In this document: positions 62,899 to 64,000 of the stretch, one piece after another
Position numbering within the stretch: position 1 is the stretch's first letter
Layout: each line of letters begins with the position of its first letter
From: an uncultured Flavobacteriaceae bacterium
GTDB taxonomy: Bacteria; Bacteroidota; Bacteroidia; Flavobacteriales; Flavobacteriaceae
Length of the DNA: 64,000 nucleotides
Assembly: GCA_937959395.1 (NCBI GenBank)
Contig: CALGLR010000031.1
Coordinates: forward strand, 1-64,000
Reading direction: 5' to 3'
Translations under genes and position numbers: made by a program
Notes under the pieces: generated by a model
Told to the model about the DNA's origin: nothing
Databases searched by the model: none
The model's input: the letters and a program-made list of their open reading frames with translations, nothing else

Positions 62899-64000
62899 AT
62901 GAAAACAAAAAAACGCTTTATCGTGTTATTAACCATGTTGCTCTGCGCTAATGTTACCTTTGCTCAGGATGACTTATGGTCAAAAGCCTCTTTTATAGAT
63001 GGCACTCAAGAGATCTCATTAAGGAGTTTAGATCCTAATCACTATTCAGTCTTTAATTTAAATATTGAATTGATTAAATAGCAATTATTGAATGCCCCAT
63101 TAAGATCAGAATTTAGTGGTACGTCAAGCACCGTTGTCGCTTTTCCAGATGAAATAGGAAGAAAGCAAACATATAAAGTCGTAGAAGCTCCAGTTTTAGC
63201 AGAAGACGTTGCTAAATTACACCCAGATATTAAAACCTATCTAGGATTCAGAACAGATAACTCAGGAACACGTATTCGATTTAGTGTAACGCCACTAGGT
63301 TTAAATGGAATGATTACAATTCCAGGAAAAACAACTGTTTTTATTCAGCCAATTACAAAAGCGTCTAATGGACCGTATCTTGTATATTCTAGGAAGGCGA
63401 GATTAAGTTCTACCAAAAGCTTTAAATGCCTAACAGATGATTTTAATACTATTAAAAGAACAACTAATACGGTATTTAATGGTGCTAATGATCAGTTGTT
63501 GAGAACATTTAGAATCGCTATTTCTGTAAATGCTGAATATACCAATCGCTGGGATGACGGAGATGCGTCGAATGGAACCGCAAAAAGAGGATGCGTTAGC
63601 TAAATTAGTTTCAACTTTAAACAGAAATAATGAGGTTTATGAAGTTGATATAGCTATTACATTTAAATTAATCAATGGTGTACAATATAATGGTAATGAT
63701 TTAATTTTTGATAACGCAGCGACAGATCCGTATAGTGGAAATTTAAATGTGGAATTACAAAATGCGTTAACCAGTGTCGTTGATGAAGAAAATTATGATA
63801 TTGGCCACTTATTTATAGGAGGTAGAGATTCAGGTGACGCAGGCTGCGGAGGTTGTATTTGTGAAGATGGAATTAAAGGGAGTGGCTATTCTAGTCATAC
63901 ATTCACAGGTGATAATGGAGGGCCTTATATGGACGATTATTTCGATATCGATTATGTGCCGCATGAAATTGGACATCAAATGGGAGCTAATCATACTTAT
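62899..64000 (+). pseudogene. Metalloprotease copy 3, broken by a stop and a frameshift, partial
   Basis: Starts at the ATG at 62899 after the shared AAAAAACCCTCGAAA leader, with signal peptide MKTKKRFIVLLTMLLCANV. At 63079 a TAG replaces the Gln codon that is CAA in copies 1 and 2. At 63582-63586 an AAAAA run has one base too many relative to the expected reading AAT GGA ACC GCA AAA GAG. Beyond it the correct frame continues (KLVSTLNRNNEVYEVDIAIT) to the right edge, including HEIGHQMGANH. The catalytic domain would be intact if the lesions were suppressed. The C-terminus lies outside the window. Confidence 0.9.

Overview
The window is low-GC DNA from the chromosome of a member of the Bacteroidota, almost certainly a marine-type Flavobacteriaceae. 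The evidence is type IX secretion (T9SS) C-terminal sorting domains on several proteins, a gliding-motility-type C-terminus at the left edge, Bacteroidota promoter boxes of the TAnnTTTG type, the TldD/TldE-DUF4159-MoxR-DUF58-BatA gene cluster, the DUF1800/DUF1501 pair, and an OlsF-type aminolipid synthase. No rRNA, tRNA or CRISPR array was recognised.

Layout. 1-7.3 kb: a giant T9SS-B adhesin-like protein cut by the left edge, then a DUF1800/DUF1501 pair, all on the minus strand. 7.5-20.5 kb, plus strand: LD-carboxypeptidase, YraN, TldD/TldE proteases, then DUF4159, MoxR, DUF58, BatA-like, a large DUF4175-like protein and a last membrane protein, tightly packed. 20.5-31.7 kb, minus: an ABC cassette with a CIA30 protein, a SWIM zinc-finger protein with an unknown partner, a TlpA-like thioredoxin, and Mfd. 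32.4-37.2 kb, minus: five genes forming a small-GTPase signalling cassette: coiled-coil protein, longin/roadblock-like protein, Rab-like GTPase and two tandem soluble hybrid histidine kinases. 37.3-43.7 kb: fructose-bisphosphatase, a GNAT, aspartate kinase, OlsF-like acyltransferase and a small ars operon (arsR, GNAT, arsC). 43.7-54.6 kb, minus: housekeeping and small enzymes (VOC, DUF1801, 2-hydroxyacid dehydrogenase, cupin, MgtE, KsgA, DUF4286, GNAT, TPR protein, SerRS) plus a twice-frameshifted secreted protein. 55.0-64.0 kb, plus: three tandem paralogues of a secreted reprolysin-like metalloprotease, the third a pseudogene running off the right edge. A dead IS lies between copies 1 and 2.

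The strongest candidates for a little-described system are the GTPase/longin-like/hybrid-kinase cassette, in which the second kinase has lost its receiver phospho-acceptor and the GTPase has Asn where Ras has Gln61, and the metalloprotease array, which shows duplication, decay and an IS inserted exactly in the loop of a terminator hairpin. Several hairpin-forming dispersed elements (39.1, 47.7, 54.6, 59.5, 62.6 kb) are also unexplained by the genes.
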